64,000 nucleotides of DNA, taken from Pardosa pseudoannulata. Its lineage: Eukaryota > Arthropoda > Arachnida > Araneae > Lycosidae. Location of the stretch: NCBI GenBank assembly GCA_032207245.1, contig CM063507.1, positions 97,228,694 through 97,292,693 of the forward strand, written 5' to 3'. The notes below the pieces were generated by a model, which was not told where the DNA came from, ran no database searches, and worked only from the letters and a program-made list of their open reading frames with translations. Below, in pieces: positions 12,293 through 24,690 of the stretch. Position 1 is the stretch's first letter; every line of letters starts with the position of its first letter. The translations under genes and the position numbers were made by a program.

Positions 12293-12511
12293 CTCTGTTC
12301 CGATTTCAGAAAAATAGAAACAATGGTTTTCGATTCAGTTCCGCATGAATAATCATATATTACGGATATTCATATTTGTAATGAAAATAAAATTTTGCTG
12401 TAAATAAAAAATATAATTCTCTTAAAGAAGAAGTTATTAGAAGTTTTTTTATTTGGTACCTTATGTGAATGGATACAAGTAACCAGCATATACGATACGA
12501 GCAGTGAACAG
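11118..12511. other. Spacer between units A and B
   Basis: This is AT-rich sequence without a recognisable gene. It contains a 40-bp (TA)n microsatellite at 12,251-12,290 and one TGACGTCA palindrome at 11,171-11,178. Confidence 0.6.
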
Positions 12512-12683
12512 GTTTGGTTTGGAGCGCTACGGTCTACTGTTTTGCACACGAGGGCTAATGAGACCGGGACCTACTGCTTAAAGCCGATTACGAACGGCTA
12601 CGAACATCCATGCCACAGTGGGATTCGAACCCACGAACTCCGGTACCGACGATCAGCGCCCTAACCAATCGGCCAGCGTTCGG
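12512..12683 (-). mobile_element. tRNA-derived SINE, copy 1
   Basis: On the minus strand a tRNA-like head has an A box in TGGCCGATTGGTTAG and a B box GGTTCGAATCC. It is followed by a non-tRNA body ending in CCAAACCAAACC. The flanking duplication CGAGCAGTGAACAG occurs at 12,498-12,511 and 12,684-12,697. The same family occurs at 42,259 and 48,183. The head resembles a tRNA but continues into the SINE body, so it is not a functional tRNA gene. Confidence 0.82.
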
Positions 12684-12999
12684 CGAGCAGTGAACAGAGA
12701 ACGGCGAGGATTCTCATTGTTATCCATTATTAAAATCGCCTTTCAGCACTGTACATTCAACTGAACTAAATCTGCCTTCTACAAGGAGTTTCATGGTAAA
12801 CTGACACAGAAAATTACAAGTGAAAGAGAGACCAAGATCCAATGTGCATATAATGACGATAATTAAAAGTTTTACATTAAGTTAGAAAATATTCAAAAGT
12901 TGGTTACAGTAACAAAATAACTGAAAGCATGTAGAACCAAATTAAACCGTTATTTATTTTTTCAACGGAGTTCCTATTTTGTTTCAACTAAAATAACCA

Positions 13000-14240
13000 T
13001 GTTTTTTGAGTTTTCGGTTCCGCCTGGGTTTGAAGCCAAGATATGAACATTCGAGGAAATAAATATTTCTTCCTATAAACATCTCAAGATCACACAATCG
13101 GATAAATACATGACTGGTCTTCATGTTCTTAACATGTTTCGATGGTAGCAAAGATAACAACTTTAACATTTAAGTATTTTTATGATTCCTTTACTAATTT
13201 CCCATAATTTTTAACAGGTTTATCATCATTATAACGGCAAAACTTCTGGCATACTCAGGAAAGAAAGACTCAGAGGGTTGAAAATAATAACTTTAATGAA
13301 GAAATTTTGGAAAATACAAAATTTTAAATAGTACTGACCAACTTTTATTTCACAAAAAAAAGTTAATTTTCTTACAATTACAACCTTTTTAACTATTATT
13401 CTGTAACATAATAACAAGTATAAGTTTACTTTGGAATTATTTCATCATAAGTAGAGCCCTAAAATATAAAGCTGTCAAGATATTTGGAAGGGTGGAGGAC
13501 ATTATGAATAACTTGTTTAACAATCAACTGCACCAAAAATTGAATTAAACATTATATGTAGTAAAATTTTATTAAATTTCTACAGTCAAAATAGCATATA
13601 AAAGTAATAAGTCATATATTATTACAATAGTTTATTAGACAGCAACTTACTAAACTTCGGATAAATACATGACCGGTCTTCATGTTCTTAACATGTTTCG
13701 ATGGTAGCGAAGATAACAACTTTAACATCTAAGTATCTTTACTAATTTCGCATCATTTTTATCTGGCTTTTCATCATTATTACGGCAAGACATCTTGCAT
13801 ACTCACGAATGAAAGACTTATAGTATTCAAAATACTACCTTTAATCAACAAATTTTGGAAAATACCAAACGGTATCTTTGAGTTTTCGGTTCCATCTGGG
13901 TTTGAAGCCCTCATATGAACATTCGAGGAAAAAAATAAATTCTTCCATTAAACATCAGAAGATCACACATTCGGAAGAATACGTGACCGGTCTTCATGTT
14001 CTTATCATGTTTCGATGGTGGCGCAGATAACAACTTTAACATTTAAGTATCTTTATGATTCCTTCACTAATTCCCCATAAATTTTAACAGTATCATCATT
14101 ATAACAGCAAAACTTCTGGCATACACAAGAAAGAAAGACTCATAGGATTTAAAATACTAACTTTAATGAACAAATTTTGGAAAATACAAAATTTTAAATA
14201 GTACTGACCAACTTATATATGGTGACTTTCATTTCACAAA
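13000..14240. repeat. Tandem local duplication, about three copies
   Basis: A block beginning near GAGTTTTCGGTTCC and including CTTCATGTTCTTA, CATGTTTCGATGG and CAACTTTAACAT recurs from about 13,000, 13,655 (partial) and 13,875, each followed by a TTTTGGAAAATAC segment. The copies are diverged but clearly related. No coding capacity is visible. Confidence 0.6.
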
Positions 14241-14757
14241 TAAATGTTAATTTTCTTACTACTACAACCTTTTTAACTGTTATTCTGTAACAATACAAGT
14301 AGTAATTTTACTTTGGAATTAATTCATCATAAGTAAATTCCTAAAGAATAATGTGGTCAAGACGCATGACACAGAAATACGTTAGGAAAGGTGGAGGATG
14401 TTATAAATAACTTGTTTATCAATCAACCAACAAAAAACTTATATTAAACATTATAAGTAATAACATTGTATTAAGTTTCTACAGTCAAAATAACATATGC
14501 AGGTAATAGGTCTTATGTATAATAATTTATTACACAGCAACTTATTAATAAACAACCAAAATTCAGTAAAAAGAAAGCTAAAAATTTGATTTGCAGACAT
14601 ATGTCTACAAACCGAACAATAAAATCCACATATCTATAAAAAAAATTGAATACACATGTCTCCTCTCCTACTTTAAAAAATTTTCACTAGAATTTCCACA
14701 CATTTTTCAGTTGCTCAAAATCCTTCTAAACTTATTTATAATCATAGAGCAAAATTA

Positions 14758-14763
<6 letters not shown>

Positions 14764-14790
<27 letters not shown>
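14764..14790. repeat. Poly(A) run
   Basis: This is an uninterrupted run of about 27 A in the 3' flank of gene B. It has no associated element that I can define. Confidence 0.7.
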
Positions 14791-14791
<1 letters not shown>

Positions 14792-14847
14792 CACAAACAC
14801 ATTGAAAAAATTAATTGTCCTTCAAATATTGCCTATATAAATAAAAC

Positions 14848-15455
14848 CTAAAAATGCTGATCTGTCCGAAAAATACTTTTACTGCCCATTTTTACTGCGA
14901 CAGCAATCAATTTGATAATCATGGATCTACAATGTACTTTATAAAAATGATTTCTTAAATACATTCTAACAAAAGATTTTAAACTGTGAATAAGATGAAG
15001 AACTCGTGGGATTTTTATCAAATGCTTGTTAGAAAAACTGAATAATTTTGCTACATATACAGAAAAAAAAAAGCGTTTTTCACCAGTAAGGGTAAGAAGA
15101 TGTTTTTTCCAGCTGGAACTCACAGAAAATACTTTGACATATATTGCAAGAAAATAGTTTTTCACCAGTATGGAAACAAAAATAGCATCTGAAGCTGGAA
15201 TGCAGAGAAAATAATTCTTACATTCATCACAAGAAAATGGTTTCTCATCACTATGGGAGCAAAGATGTTTTATCAAGTTGGAAATCTAAGAAAGTTCTTA
15301 GAGAGAAAGTACAAGAAAAAGGTTTTTCACCAGTACAGTAATTAATATGTGCTCTCAAGTTCCAGTTCTGAGAGAATGCTTTCTTTCTTACCAGCATGGT
15401 CACAAAGCTGAATTATTAATTGAGGATTCTCAGAAAATTTTTTCTTATATACATC
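14848..15455 (-). pseudogene. Degenerate zinc fingers downstream of gene B
   Basis: Beyond the TGA that ends gene B, the minus strand keeps finger pieces in shifting frames. Examples are LIKHLCSHSDEKPFSCDECK near 15,220-15,280 and linker-like TGEKRF near 15,080. Stops and frameshifts prevent translation. The array once extended at least five more fingers, or these lie in the 3' UTR. A homologous decayed tail follows genes C and D. Confidence 0.65.
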
Positions 15456-16934
15456 TCAAGAAAATGGTTTCTTATCAGTATGGGAAAGAAAATGCCTTGT
15501 TAAGCTACAACGCAGAGAAAATGCTTTCTTACATACTTCACATGAAAATGGTTTCTCACCAGTGTGAGAACGGAGATGTTTTTTCAAGTTGGAACCCTGG
15601 GAAAATGATTTATGACATATATTACAAGAGAACGGTTTCTCACCAGTATGAGAACGAAAATGTATTTTTAATTTCGAACTCTGAGCAAATGCTTTTTGAC
15701 ATACTTCACAAGAAAATGGTTTCTCACCAGTATGAGAACGAATATGTGCTTTCAAGTTGGAATTCATAGAAAATGCTTTCTTACATACAAAGCAAGAAAA
15801 TGGTTTCTCACCAGTATGGGAACGAAGATGTATTATTAAGTTCGAATTATCAAAAAATGATTTCTTACATACATCACAAAAAAATGGCTTATCTCCAGTA
15901 TGGGAACACAGATGCCTTATTAAATTACAACTCTCAGAAAATGTTTTCATACATACATCACAGGAATATGGTTTTTCACCACTATGGGAACGAAGATGGC
16001 TTTTCCTGGAAAATACTCTCTTACTTACATCACAAGATAATGGTTTCTCACCAGTAAGGGAACATAAATGTTTTTTTAATATAGAACTCTGAGAAAATGC
16101 TTTCTTACATACTTCACATGAAAATGGTTTCTCACCAGTATGAGAACGAATATGTGTTTTCAAGTTGGAATTCTTAGAAAATGCTTTTTTACATATAAGG
16201 CAAGAAAATGGTTTCTCACCAGTATGCGATCGAATGTGTATTTTTAAGTTTGAATTATGAGAAAATGCTTTCTTGCATACATCACAAGAAAATGGTTTTT
16301 CGCCAGAGTGAGAATGAAGATGCTTTTTCAAGTTCGATTTCACAGAAAATGCTTTCTTACATACATCACAAGAAAATGGTTTTTCACCAGTATGAGAAAG
16401 AAGATGCCTTTTTAAATAAGAACTCTCAGAAAATGCTTTCTTACATATATCACAAGGAAATGGTTTCTCACCAGTATGGGAACGAAGATGTACTTTTAAT
16501 TTAGAATTCTCAGAATATGCTTTTTTACATACTTCACAAGAAAATGGCTTCTCCCGAGTATGGTAACGAAGGTGTGCTTTTAAGTTGGATTTCTGAGAAA
16601 ATGCTTTCTTACATACATAACAAGAAAATGGTTTCTCACCAGTATGAGAACGAAGATGTATTATTAATTGAGAACTCCCAGAAAATTCTTTCTTACATAC
16701 ATCACAAGAAAATGGTTTGTTACTAGTATGAGAACAAAGATGCATTTTTAATTTAGAACTGTCAGAAAATGCTTTCTTACATACCTCACAAACAAATGTT
16801 TTTTTTAGATTATGGGAAGATAAATGCTTATCTAGGTGGCATTTTTGTGAAAATGATTTGTTACATATAGTACAGGTAAAAGGACTTTCCTTTGAATCTA
16901 GTGAAATAAAATGGTTTAAATCACTTTTATCCAT
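15456..16934 (-). CDS. C2H2 zinc-finger protein B, 17 finger positions
   Basis: The 492-aa ORF begins [17 protein letters not shown], identical to gene A for the first 17 residues, and is followed by 17 finger units joined by TGEKPFSC linkers. Two central fingers are damaged. Finger 10 ends HLCSL, having lost its last His. Finger 11 is shortened and reads CDVSK, having lost its second Cys. The remaining 15 keep C2H2 ligands, so the protein is probably still a nuclear DNA-binding protein with a gap in its array. The ORF ends DKKPFS-stop at the same Cys-to-TGA position as gene A. No effector domain is visible. Among the four genes it is the longest. Confidence 0.8.
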   Translation of the reverse strand: MDKSDLNHFISLDSKESPFTCTICNKSFSQKCHLDKHLSSHNLKKTFVCEVCKKAFSDSSKLKMHLCSHTSNKPFSCDVCKKEFSGSSQLIIHLRSHTGEKPFSCYVCKKAFSQKSNLKAHLRYHTREKPFSCEVCKKAYSENSKLKVHLRSHTGEKPFPCDICKKAFSESSYLKRHLLSHTGEKPFSCDVCKKAFSVKSNLKKHLHSHSGEKPFSCDVCKKAFSHNSNLKIHIRSHTGEKPFSCLICKKAFSKNSNLKTHIRSHTGEKPFSCEVCKKAFSQSSILKKHLCSLTGEKPLSCDVSKRVFSRKSHLRSHSGEKPYSCDVCMKTFSESCNLIRHLCSHTGDKPFFCDVCKKSFFDNSNLIIHLRSHTGEKPFSCFVCKKAFSMNSNLKAHIRSHTGEKPFSCEVCQKAFAQSSKLKIHFRSHTGEKPFSCNICHKSFSQGSNLKKHLRSHTGEKPFSCEVCKKAFSLRCSLTRHFLSHTDKKPFS

Positions 16935-17370
16935 ATCAACAACAAATAATATTTACAATAATGTGTTTCTTAGTTATTTTAAAGATACTTTTTTGTAAAA
17001 ATATTCCTAAACAATGCATAAGTGTATGATTATTAATTGAGACAGTATGTTATATATTTTGTTATATACAACAGTAAAAGTGTGTGTTAACCATAATTAC
17101 TTAATAAAATTTTTTATATTCCAACCGCAGATCACAAAGACAAAACTATACAACAATGCAGATTTTGTTGATCATTTTATTATGAGAGGCCCATATAAAT
17201 ATAGCAATTATATAGGATATTTTTTTTATTTTTAAAACATATATTATAATTCTAGCATTTTCAAGAACTTTTTACAAATGTAAGAATTTCTTCATTGAAG
17301 TACAAATCCTTTGTACACAGTTGACCTTTTCAGTACTAACTGTTGAGAAACACTGTAAAATGAATTTAAC
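16935..17370 (-). promoter_or_regulatory. 5' leader of gene B with conserved 3' splice site
   Basis: Minus strand TTTTTTTTCTTTTGCAG abuts GTTAAATTC at 17,370, homologous to the acceptors of A, C and D. The leader between it and the ATG is 436 nt. Confidence 0.45.
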
Positions 17371-17864
17371 CTGCAAAAGAAAAAAAAGATATATTGCAGT
17401 TTAAGTTTAGTCTAAATGTAGATATGAAGAATAAGTTTCACAATGCCAGACATGCACTGTAACTTAAACAGTAAGTAACCGTTTTGAAGCAGAGATATAA
17501 TGCTGTTTTTTTTAGTATTCTACGAGCTAGTCAAAAGCTAGTCAGACATTTGAAAATGCTGATTTATAGACTAAAAGTAAAAAATAAGTGAGAAATTTTT
17601 AAAAAGTATTAATCAACCTTTGAATAGAAATCAACCAATAAATGTCAATTTTCTTACAACTCCTTTTTTCTCCTGTTATTCTTGTAATGTATTTGGCAAC
17701 AGCCAGAATAAAAGAACTCTTAATTAAGGGGAATCTGGCAACACCAGATAGAAAAACATGAGCATTCAGTTTTGGTTTAGAAAATCAGAACAATGATTAC
17801 AGGCTTAAGATGTACATTTGTGATTTGTGAAGAAATATGTTTTCATGAACATCTGCATCACATA

Positions 17865-18120
17865 TTATGGCTCAAAAAACACTACAATTCTGAAATAATG
17901 CAAGTTGGTTAATACCTTCATTCTTTGATAGCCATCCCATCTCAATTTTATGGACTTGATATTGTCATCATCTTTATAGGTTATGATAACCTCAAAGTTA
18001 TATCTCTTTTGGCAAGTCTTGTTTCCCATGAGATCCCCAAAAATACCTCTCAGGACCTTCCTCTCATAAATTGCCAAGATCCCCCTTCCTTCTTTTGAGA
18101 ATGTTCAAGTGTCTGAGGCA
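17865..18120 (-). pseudogene. Fossil LINE reverse-transcriptase C-terminus (unit B)
   Basis: Conceptual translation contains YERKVLRGIFGDLMGNKT, RYNFEVIITYKDDDN and IKLRWDGYQRM. This is the same RT tail as in unit A and closer to the family consensus at its N-terminal side. It is a non-functional remnant inherited with the duplication. Confidence 0.55.
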
Positions 18121-19236
18121 TAAGTTAAAATAGATTCAATGACTTCTTGAATAAAATAATTTTTGTCCTTTTATTAATTGAGACTAATAGGATAGTTAAG
18201 AAATTATATAGAAATATACTAATATATAGCAATAAATAATGTATTAAGAATAGTTAGGAAAATATTCCATCTGCAAACATGGATCAGCCAACTACAAAAA
18301 CCAGCATATCCTTGAGAAAATTGAATTGTCTCTCTCCTACCACTTACCCAACACAAATATTGAAGAATTTCACAAGCTTTTCAATACATTTTGCAGTTTC
18401 TCAAAATACTGTCCTTATTTTAATATAATTTTATAAAAATAAAGTAAAATATTCAAATAAAACAAAATTAATTAAAATATTTTGTAAATAATCGAATGAT
18501 GGATTTAAACCCAAAATTACTTTTATTTAACGTTTTATGAACTGTTTTTAAGCATGTTTTTTATTGTGTAAATAGAGGGCCCCATCAACACCATCAAAAT
18601 GCATAATAACTGATATCTCACTGCAAAAAAATGATATTTTGCACATTTGCAGCAATTTTAAACGAATTAGGTCTATAAGAAATGCAAGCCATAATTTTCT
18701 TCTCCCATCAAAGCTGTAACAACATGTTGCCTTACTAATGAAAAGCTCAAACAATTTATAAAATATAAAATTTGCAAACAGTAAGTTAAAGAACAAAGTG
18801 ACTAATGAAAAACTTGAAGTACTGGAAATCAACAAAAGAATAAAAGATATATATTTACATGATTATTTATAATTTTTTATATGACATAAGACAAGAACAA
18901 CACAATTCATGAAAAATAATTTTGTCAACAAAATACATGAATGATGTTATTCTTGAAATATTGGTAGGAAGACTGAAATTAAAAGATAAAGCTGAGAAAA
19001 TGAATAAAATCACATGCAACTAAATTATGATAGAGTAAAATTAAACTAATATAAGTAAAAACTATATAAGTAAATGATTTATTTTAAAAGCACTGTTATA
19101 ATTTATCTGGACAAGAGGAAAAACTAATTGAACTCAACACATTTAGCATATTACAAAACTGAATTAAATACTTCTGATAGTGCACAGAAGCGTATACATA
19201 GGTTTCTCTGGTGAAAGAATATATTTTACTTAAGAA

Positions 19237-19997
19237 CAGGGTATCTGCCAAAATAAAATTTTTCAAATCCATGACTTTCCCTGATTTAGCAGATCATTTT
19301 CCATGACTTTAAAAAGCTTTCGTTAAAGTATATATGAATAAAACTTCTGATGTACATACAAAGAAAATATATGCTTTTAGAGAAATTACAGGAATTTCAT
19401 CATAAAAAAACTATAAACTTACTTTATAAGTGTTAATAAACTCACATACATAAAAATAAATTGTTGTATCTACATACCTAAGTTTAATCATATAGCAATT
19501 TTTCAATCAAAATGTTTCCAATTTGAATTCAGGGTACGTTGTTATTATCTAGGTGACCATGAATAATAGCCAAACATAACCCTATAATGTTTATATACAA
19601 TATCCCTAGAGATAAACTTATATTTTGTGCATAAATCTTAACTAATTTTTATTAAAAAATAATTATTATTATATTAATAAAATTTTATTCTACAATTTAA
19701 GAAAAAACCTTAATAATATATATTTACCCACCCATTAAACTTTTTTGCTTTGAATTTCCTTGGTGAACAAATTTTACTTGGTCATTAGGATAATACATAA
19801 ATACCAAACTCAGTAACTTCAGCCAAATGACAAGTAAAAATAGAATTAAACAATTCAATGCATTTTTTTAATTGGTAGTTTAGCGGATCCATGACTTTTA
19901 CTCATATTACTTGAAAAATCAAGACTGTCCACGACAAAATTAATTCATTGTCTAAATCCATGATTTTCCATGACTTTCCAGGTGCGTAGAAATCATG
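19237..19997. mobile_element. hAT-like MITE
   Basis: This is absent from unit A, where the flanking sequence is continuous at about 7980. The left end is CAGGGTATCTGCC and the right end, inverted, is CATGATTTCTACGCACC. Repeated CCATGACTTTCC-type motifs lie near both ends, as in many arthropod hAT-type non-autonomous elements. A short direct repeat TAAGAA flanks it. No ORF is seen. Confidence 0.55.
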
Positions 19998-20550
19998 TAA
20001 GAAATTACTTGACGAAGTTTTTAAATTTCATTTTATAATAGATCATATTTTTTGATGGTAAAAAAGCTAGATTATTACTTAATGAATGATGTTATAAAGA
20101 ATGTAAACAGTATTTATTTGAATATGTTTTGAGTTATAAATGATTTGAGTTATAAAGTAGAAGTTGAATATTCCTCTCATTATATATTACTGCATCGCTT
20201 ATACTTATTTTGACAACCTTGAAATGTACAAAACTGTAATTATAAATTAATTATAATGTCTTTGTCAAATTTTGTAGATTTTATACAAAAATATGTTTGC
20301 TTATGAAATCCATAGGAATTCACAAATTGCGTCATTTGAAGTATGAAATTATGCTGTTATACTTTGAAATATGGAAGAAGGGAATAGTCTGCCTAATAAT
20401 TCACTTTTTTTTTTTTTTTGATTTAGACAGCAATCACAGTTTCACACATTCGAACACTAACAAGTATTATGCACCATCCTGCATAAGTATTAAATCTTAT
20501 GTGAATGCAAAATATTCCTGTCATTAAAAATATCTTGATCATTTATGATT

Positions 20551-21317
20551 GGTTGATTGATTGATGTTTAATGGTGCTAAATCCTCTAAGGACAAACTGC
20601 ACCAAACAAGATGAGGAAATAAACTAAAGACGAAATTTAGATAGAAAAATTTTGACAAATATAAAATGAAAGGTTCTAAATTGGGATTAAAGTAACAATA
20701 AAATATAACATTCAACAGAAAACACGAACAAAGATTGAGTTATATACAAATTAACAAGAATTGGAAATTGAGTGATGAATTAAGATTTTAAGTTATAAAA
20801 TAATTAAAAAATTAAGAAAAAAGTGAAAAAAAATTTGAAAATTGAAAGATTAGAAATTGAATATTAGAAAATTGAATAACAATCAAAAATCATATTTCGG
20901 TATAAAAACCAGTATGGCAAAGAAAGGGGAACAAGTTTGGATGTGAAGTTTCACCAATAATTAAATTAAGATTAGGAGATGGATTACCAAAAAATTTTAT
21001 ATACATTGATTTAGAACAAACACAGGATGTTAAAATATGTGCGGCTGTGTAAGGAGTCTTGCAATACGCACAATGTGGAGGAGCTTCACCGAGCAAGAGA
21101 TGGGCATGGGTGAGCTTGCAATGACCCACTCGTAGACGAGTGAGTATAATGTCATGTCTCCTAGAAGGGAGTTAGGGCCAGTTAGTTATATTTCTTTTAA
21201 TTTCTCACAATTTATTTGCAGGAATGTTATCCCAAGAGATCTGCCATTTATCATGTAAAAGATCTTTAATATAATTTTTCAAATCAGGGTAAGGAATACC
21301 AGTGTTCAGAAAGCAAC
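20551..21317 (-). mobile_element. 5'-truncated non-LTR retrotransposon (I/Jockey-like), 3' end
   Basis: The exact 18-bp target duplication TCTTGATCATTTATGATT lies at 20,533-20,550 and 21,318-21,335. The minus strand carries the end of ORF2. It includes a stretch homologous to 59,870-60,010 of the large LINE, then RLRVGHC and the coding fragment at 20,890-21,129 with LTHAHLL, HCAYCK and AAHILTSC, a C-terminal zinc-knuckle-like motif typical of these RTs. The 3' UTR ends in an ATCA-type short tandem tail (ATCAATCAATCAACC). 5' truncation with a long TSD is the hallmark of target-primed insertion. Confidence 0.82.
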
Positions 21318-21737
21318 TCTTGATCATTTATGATTTCTTAAATTATGAGAAAAAAGTTTGGATTTCACTTATCTGGAATTGAGAAGTATATAATTGCTAC
21401 TAATACAATGTTCATACAGATTTCGGATACTTCTTTTGAAAAACTCTTCAAACGATCTCTCAGATAACGAAAATTGGGATTTGCAAAGGCTTATAGAGGA
21501 TTTATAAATTTATTTACCCAGACTTGTTGGTGTGAGGGAGAAAAACTATGCTATATTGTTTTTTTACTTAAATACTTACGGAACCAGGACCTGAAGTTTA
21601 AAGCCAATCGAGAATGACTATGAACATGCATGAAAGCAAAGGAATTCGAAACCACTGACTCAGGTTTTGAAGGGAACCACCCTACCAACTTTGTTTATAA
21701 CAATCCATATAAATCAAAAGAATCATTATTGACTTAC

Positions 21738-21869
21738 GCAATTATTGTGTCTTGGGCCACAGTATTACACCAATGAATTTGAATAATTCCTTCGGATAAT
21801 TCAATATTCCTTTTCCTTCATTAAAATCTCAAATGTCTGCAAACAATTCTTGAAAAACTCTTAAGATTC
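21738..21869 (-). other. Candidate upstream exon, unit B
   Basis: This is the counterpart of 10,279-10,414, with CCTAG acceptor and GC|GTAAGT donor on the minus strand and 132 nt between them. It is non-coding. The inference rests on conservation. Confidence 0.35.
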
Positions 21870-22854
21870 CTAGGAAAAAAAAATGTTAAAATTGTTATAT
21901 GTGTAGCACATTCCTAGAATATGAATATTTAGAGATTTTAGTTTTCTACATTGATGGAAATTTGCATGTATTAAAACTGTTTAAATTTAATAAATGTCAA
22001 ATAAACCATAAAAACAAGTCATTATTTCTACCATCAAAGATTTTGATGAAATGGTACAATTGCTTTTCAGAAACAATCCTTTTTATTGCAAAGCTTTATA
22101 TTAACATCAATTTTTTTACAAAAATTGCATTACAGCTTAAAAGTTGAAAACAGGAAAAAAAAAATAATAATTCAGTCGACGTGGACCAAAAACAAATACA
22201 GAAATGTAGAGAAGAAAAACATTTTTCTTTTAAAATTATTTTAATAATCATAACGCCAAAAGCAACATGTGACCTTCACTCACACAAGTTGTCGGTCTCA
22301 TTCTAAACACAGATTATACACATTACTATGTACGTATTAACTTTATGGTTCTAACCACATACTAGATTACACCGTAACTTGTCTATGGGTTCTAACAATA
22401 TCAATAACAGTGACAAATGTGACAATTTCAACAATAACAACACCAAAAAACGTTGCCACAAAAATTCAACCAAATTAATCTACAAAACAAAATAGCACAC
22501 CAGCATGAAATATAACAGTACAAAATCTCGAACATTAATTTTCCAAACAAACAACAAGAAAAAAAGATAAAACACCAATGAATGATCCAAACATACTCTC
22601 TATCAAGAATAAGCTTACTCTTGATGCAATGGCAAAGGTAAAATTATAACAGCCGGACGTTTCAAGAAGATGCTTACCATATTCTCGGTCATTACTCGTA
22701 GACTAATGTTGTAGTAAAGAAAATATTCTTTATAGTATTTTTTCCAGAAACTTTAACTCATCTGTTGAAGTAATTTCCAACTTATCAACAAGGAAGTATT
22801 AGTAGAAAAGTTCATATCCAAAATGCGAGTAATCACATCCCGACTTGAAAAAAT

Positions 22855-24690
22855 GGACGGCATTAACGTATTTATTGTATAGATTGATTGGTATGATTAC
22901 TACCATTATTGGAAAATAAAAGTCGAGGTACTCCTCTCCTAGAGACGAATCGTCTAATAGCAGCTTGAAAGGCATCAGTTGTCAAATTACTTGTTAATTC
23001 TATGTACTAAGATTTAGTAGCAAAACACATGAAAAGTGCTATATAGCCTTTAGTATATTTTAGCAACGATCTGTCGTGACTGTTATTTCTGTGTATGTCA
23101 TGCCAACTCATTTTCACAGTTATTGCATAACCACTAATCGTTACTCCAGTACTAGAGGGCTTGGCCCAGGGAGTACTGTTGTGAATTCTTCCTGTGAGTG
23201 ACTGTTATTGCTGACACTACAGGGTTGCACCAGCTATTGGCTGTACCATCTAATAAAAGTTAAATTTCCTGTTATTACTAAATGTTCGAAATGTAAACTA
23301 TTGGTGTAGGGCATATAAAATGGAGAATATTAATAAATAATGATTTAATATTATTTATGGTAAGTGATTGACATTTATCCCATTTTCTTATTCTTGTTTA
23401 TATCTACCAATAATTTTATATATTTGTATTTTTCCCATGATGCACACTGTGCCATGCGTAACTGTCTGTTAACTAAGAGACAGCATGATATGGTTGTTTG
23501 TTGTTAGTTGTACGTGAGCGGAGTAGTGTGATGTTCGGGAAAAAATGTTGATGAATAAAACGCACCCTTTTCTTAGCGATTTTTAGTCTGCATTAAATTT
23601 ATTAGTGAGTCTTATACTTAACACGCAACCTCAAAGAAATTAAATAAGAAAATAATAATAGATTTTTATATAGCTTTTCAAAGTGACAGGACATGCATAG
23701 TCAAATCCAACAGATGAAAATGGTCTACCAAGGGTTACTTTCTATTCAGGCAAACTGCCTATCAACTGATCGGCAGATGGCGAATTATATCTGGGGCAAA
23801 CAACACATTTACGAACAAAAGAAAAAAACAAGTTTTTTCCTTCCAACAATCCAAAAGTTCAATTTTAATATATTTGTTAGTAAAATAGGTCGAGCATGAA
23901 TATCCATAATGTGAAATTGTTTAACAAGAAAATAAGCAATTCTATGGTTTCCTGGAATAATTACTGGATGTTTAAGATTAAAATTTAATTTAGAATTTTG
24001 TAACTAAACTCTCATACGTAATATACCATCTTTGTCTAAAAATGGAGAAAGGGAGTTCAAAGAGCTCTTAGAAGAAGGTGGTAAATTATCTTTAAGTTTC
24101 CTTATATCATCGGCAAAATATACAGACTAGACTGAACTGCCGTGTAGACTGAAGGCAAAATCCTTTGTCTTTCATTTGTCGTCAAGGGAGGGTGGTATTT
24201 AGTGAGAATGCATCTATGAAAATGCATACGATGAAAATACATCTAACACCAGCGACACGTTTTTTTCACCTGGAAAGAAATCTTAAAAATTCTAAACAAA
24301 AGGCAATTATAGAAACAATTTTTGATAATGAAGGAAATTTGTCAAACAGATTAGGAAAAGTTTAAGACTGTTGTAACAGTTAAAGCAGTTTTTGACTTCT
24401 GTTCCACTAAAGCAATTTCATCATAGTTCAGATTCGTAGAAGAGTCCTGAAGAAGTCACTCGGACTGATTCAACTCCAGAAATTGCGGTCAATGCCACCA
24501 CAGGGTACAGCCTTGCAACCTAGCTAGATCAATTCCTCTAAATGGAATATCTGCCGGATTTAACTTTAAAATATAACTCCAGTCTTTACGAGGACCAGTA
24601 TAAAGTATTTTTGCAATTCTGTTGGCTACGAATGGTTTCGTATTTACGTGGATGATGTTGCGAGCTCTGCTGTTTTTGTTTTTCCGCCGA
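22855..24690 (-). pseudogene. Bel/Pao pol fragment, antisense, interrupted
   Basis: Reading the minus strand from 24,690 leftwards gives FVANRIAKIL, then LKLNPADIPFRG and LWWH (end of RNase H and tether). After that come LSPFLDKDGILRM and KHPVIIPGNH, the integrase zinc region with CVVCPRYNSPSADQ, and GRPFSSVGFDYACP with the first catalytic Asp. The integrase core resumes at about 23,070 with KGYIALFMCFATK, TTDAFQAAIRRFVSRRGVP and SNNGSN, where the second catalytic Asp is replaced. Many stops and frameshifts are present. It is one decayed Bel/Pao element in opposite orientation to its neighbours. Confidence 0.7.
23079..23621 (+). mobile_element. Candidate solo LTR inside the antisense Bel/Pao fragment
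   Basis: The stretch separates two parts of one integrase gene. It can be bounded as TGTTATTT...CTTAACA with 5-bp inverted ends, and it has an AATAAAA signal near 23,555. A clear target duplication was not found, and another start at 23,178 (TGTTGTG) is possible. It could be another kind of insertion. Confidence 0.35.

Larger units (their letters stand above)
13000..22515 (-). repeat. Segmental duplication unit B
   Basis: Unit B holds gene B and its flanks, homologous to A and C. Order from left: tandem-duplicated 3' flank, finger relics, gene B, leader with acceptor, RT fossil, AT-rich flank, candidate exon, and the block 22,170-22,515 that matches the end of unit A. Private insertions are the MITE at 19,237-19,997 and the LINE fragment at 20,551-21,317. 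Bases 17,371-17,864, 18,130-19,236, 19,998-20,532 and 21,870-22,515 show no coding sequence. Bases 22,516-22,850, beyond the unit, also show nothing recognisable. Confidence 0.72.

Noticed and set aside
12600..12683. Possible tRNA gene on the minus strand (A and B boxes)
   Set aside because: The tRNA-like part continues into a non-tRNA body, carries target duplications and recurs at 42.3 and 48.2 kb, so it is a SINE head.
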